This document shows, in pieces, positions 62,201 to 64,000 of a DNA stretch of 64,000 nucleotides. Location of the stretch: contig MEHQ01003271.1 in assembly GCA_008828725.1 (NCBI GenBank), positions 30,975 through 94,974 on the forward strand. Direction: 5' to 3'. Within the stretch, counting starts at the first letter, position 1, and each line of letters starts with the position of its first letter. The DNA is from Saccharina japonica (Eukaryota > Sar > Phaeophyceae > Laminariales > Laminariaceae). Under the pieces are notes generated by a model, which was not told the DNA's origin, did not search any database, and worked only from the letters and a program-made list of their open reading frames with translations. The translations under genes and the position numbers were made by a program.

Positions 62201-64000
62201 TATACCATTTGTTTGTGGAGTGGATGTGCATTCAACATGGATCACCATCTACAGCCTTCGCTGGGTGCGGCCGAATCAAAACAATATGGCGCACGAAGCT
62301 CGACGATGTTTGCGCTTGTGTATGTGCATAAGTTGTGCATTACCAGGTACCGGTATGCCGGAAAATGATTCGTTAAAGTTAGCAGTGCATTAAACCTACA
62401 ACCCAACCCGGATTGTGTTCAAAGCTGCTTCTTGAGCTCGATATTCCATGCTGTGCGTCAAAAAGCTCCACGGGACGCCTCTTCATAAGAAGAAACGTGA
62501 AATTTGGTCCAGCCTGGGGTTCTTATAATTAAGAAGTGGCAATATTTACTCTGATTTCCGTATAACGACTACTCGAATTTCTCAAGTTACCGTAAACCCC
62601 AGCCAGGCTTTCTAGTGCATCATTTTGTTTCTGTATCCCCGAAAGTTATGTCGCCGTGTACTCTATCTACTAGCAACACAATCAATCAGACCTACCTACA
62701 CTTTTATAATTGTTATTGCATTTGACACCTTCGAATGTGCAGCATGAGAAGCTTCAACGTTGGTCACTCATAAACATTTCCCGAGAGAAGTCCAAGGGCG
62801 GGTTCGGCGCAAAAGGCGTGTTTTTTATAGGGGGGGGGGGAAGGTTCGTTACCACCCTCCCCCCTGACGTCTGGTTTTAGTTCAACGTAATTTTGTGTCA
62901 AATTTATGATACTACATGATGGTCAAAACAACAAATAAGCTGGCTAGCACCCGGGCTTCTACGCATTTAATGCACCAGTAAGGAAGTTGCCAACATGCAG
63001 AGCGCGGAGACAGTACAACACAATCCTCAGTTTAGAAAAATTGTTCCGATCAAGCTGAGTTTTTGAGGTTATGTGGTAGCGTTAGGGAGGGGATACGGAA
63101 TATCCAAAGCTTACCACCGCTAAAGTGGCAATTTTATGGGTTCGCTCCTCGAAGGACACACGCCCCGGACGAGGGTGGTGCTGACACTTGAGCTCCTCAG
63201 AGGTAGAGACAGTCGTGGTCCATCGTGATCACCACTGTCTCCTCGATCTGTTGTAAAACAAATCCTATTTCACTTCGATGCGGAGTTACGTCCCTTCAAA
63301 ATTTAGTGTTTATTCGACTCGGCTGTGGCACTTGTTTCCTTAAAATAAATAGCCTTTCTTCCAAACACGAGCTTGTCTCTGATCGAAGCGTTGAGCGGCT
63401 TTACCTCCCGCTTAACCGACTAAGCGGGATCGACAAATATTGTTGGGAAGATAGTCAAAACAAAACAAAATCGTCCGGGATTACGACAGAAACAAAAAGG
63501 TTCGAGGTAATCGTAACGCCACGCTTTTGTGTTTTTGGTTGTCACTGTAAATATCGTCGTTTTCAGACGTTCAAGAGTGAACCAAACAACCGTAAATGTT
63601 TATAGTTGGGGGGGAGAGCAATCGGGCTTTAGCACAGGACAACGCTCAAGGTGTAGCTGCCGACCCTTGCAGAAATGCAGAACTTTCCCTTCATTAACTC
63701 CGAGTAATTTGTTCCCAAACTCGCGAGTACACTTCTAAAGGGCCGGATGCCGCCTCACACCTTCAGGAACGGTAAAAACCCTAGAACTTACTGCGATGAA
63801 TTCCCGGCTCGGACCCTTAGGAGCGGTGTCATTCGTGTAAACCGCTTTAAATATCCGCCTCAGAACTTCGGTATCGGCGAAGTGAGGGTTTATTGCGTGG
63901 AATTTCCACCTTTCAGACCTTTCGGGGACGGTAACGCTGGATATATATGATTGCCGCATTGAATTACCGCTGCAGACGTCCAAGAATGATACAGTTCGAG
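62201..64000. other. Right end of the window, no gene supported
   Basis: AT-rich to 62800; a G10 run at 62831-62840 and a C-rich counterpart at 62863-62870 that could pair. The stretch 63740-63960 has a loose repeat of about 60 bp (CCGCCTCACACCTTCAGGAACGG and later CGCCTCAGAACTTCGGTATCGG, ACCTTTCAGACCTTTCGGGG). A 126-codon plus frame at 63225-63605 shows nothing recognisable. Confidence 0.4.

Noticed and set aside
1..64000. tRNA or rRNA genes, retrotransposon polymerase domains and CRISPR arrays
   Set aside because: I looked for T-loop words with paired arms, YxDD-type motifs in long frames and regularly spaced identical repeats with unique spacers; none was convincing. The regular arrays present are minisatellites without unique spacers.

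Overview
The window reads as eukaryotic nuclear DNA. It has GT-AG splice-like signals, TTAGGG-like tracts, many microsatellites and minisatellites, several segmental duplications, and no operons, ribosome-binding sites or densely packed genes. I cannot name the species. A repeat-rich algal or protist genome, possibly subtelomeric, is a guess with no marker gene behind it. Most of the sequence is non-coding repeat, and most open frames are chance or repeat-driven.

The main content is a pair of very large tandem-repeat protein genes. Gene 1 lies on the minus strand (11457-16229, 1590 aa, about 17 units of 85 aa). Gene 2 lies on the plus strand (53850-57653, 1267 aa, 14 units of 58-86 aa). I recognise no known family, but they are paralogues. 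Both share a repeat signature C-x5-C-R-V-L-[SC]-[VL]-Y, an N/H/D-rich start, a hydrophobic C-terminus ending in VGLYW-x-x-F-L, and an alignable splice-acceptor-like site (CAG|GGT, same phase) behind a long pyrimidine tract. Their 3' flanks also match, inverted, for several kilobases. The flanks include a 74-nt element with 57 invariant positions that can form a hairpin. The two loci point away from each other and form the arms of a large diverged inverted duplication with a loop of roughly 37 kb. A third, truncated gene copy (9189-10157) ends at an assembly gap.

Layout: 1-6460, mostly simple repeats, two foldback MITE-like elements and one plausible exon (1489-1639). 6465-7372, a degenerate CGACTCGTG repeat. 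7687-16256, the duplicated 3' flanks and gene 1. 16257-19335, pyrimidine tract and a 42-bp hairpin minisatellite. 19336-29337, two gap-joined copies of a 4.3-5.7 kb segment rich in CGGTAAT motifs. 29338-32880, microsatellites, telomere-like sequence and an AAACC array. 32883-42110, two direct copies and one inverted copy of a 3-kb segment carrying a short candidate exon (YDLxLGSD family). 43310-47613, a head-to-head palindrome of that exon family and a 2-kb tandem duplication. 47930-53464, minisatellites and dispersed repeats. 53465-59700, gene 2 and its 3' flank. 60105-62200, a satellite with a period near 176 bp. 62200-64000, nothing recognisable.

Caution: five single-N gaps occur (7686, 7869, 10159, 25074, 36848). 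Four of them are followed at once by a second copy of upstream sequence. Those duplications may be unmerged haplotypes or contig overlaps rather than real tandem copies. The 43604-47613 tandem duplication and the gene 1/gene 2 inverted pair contain no such joint.
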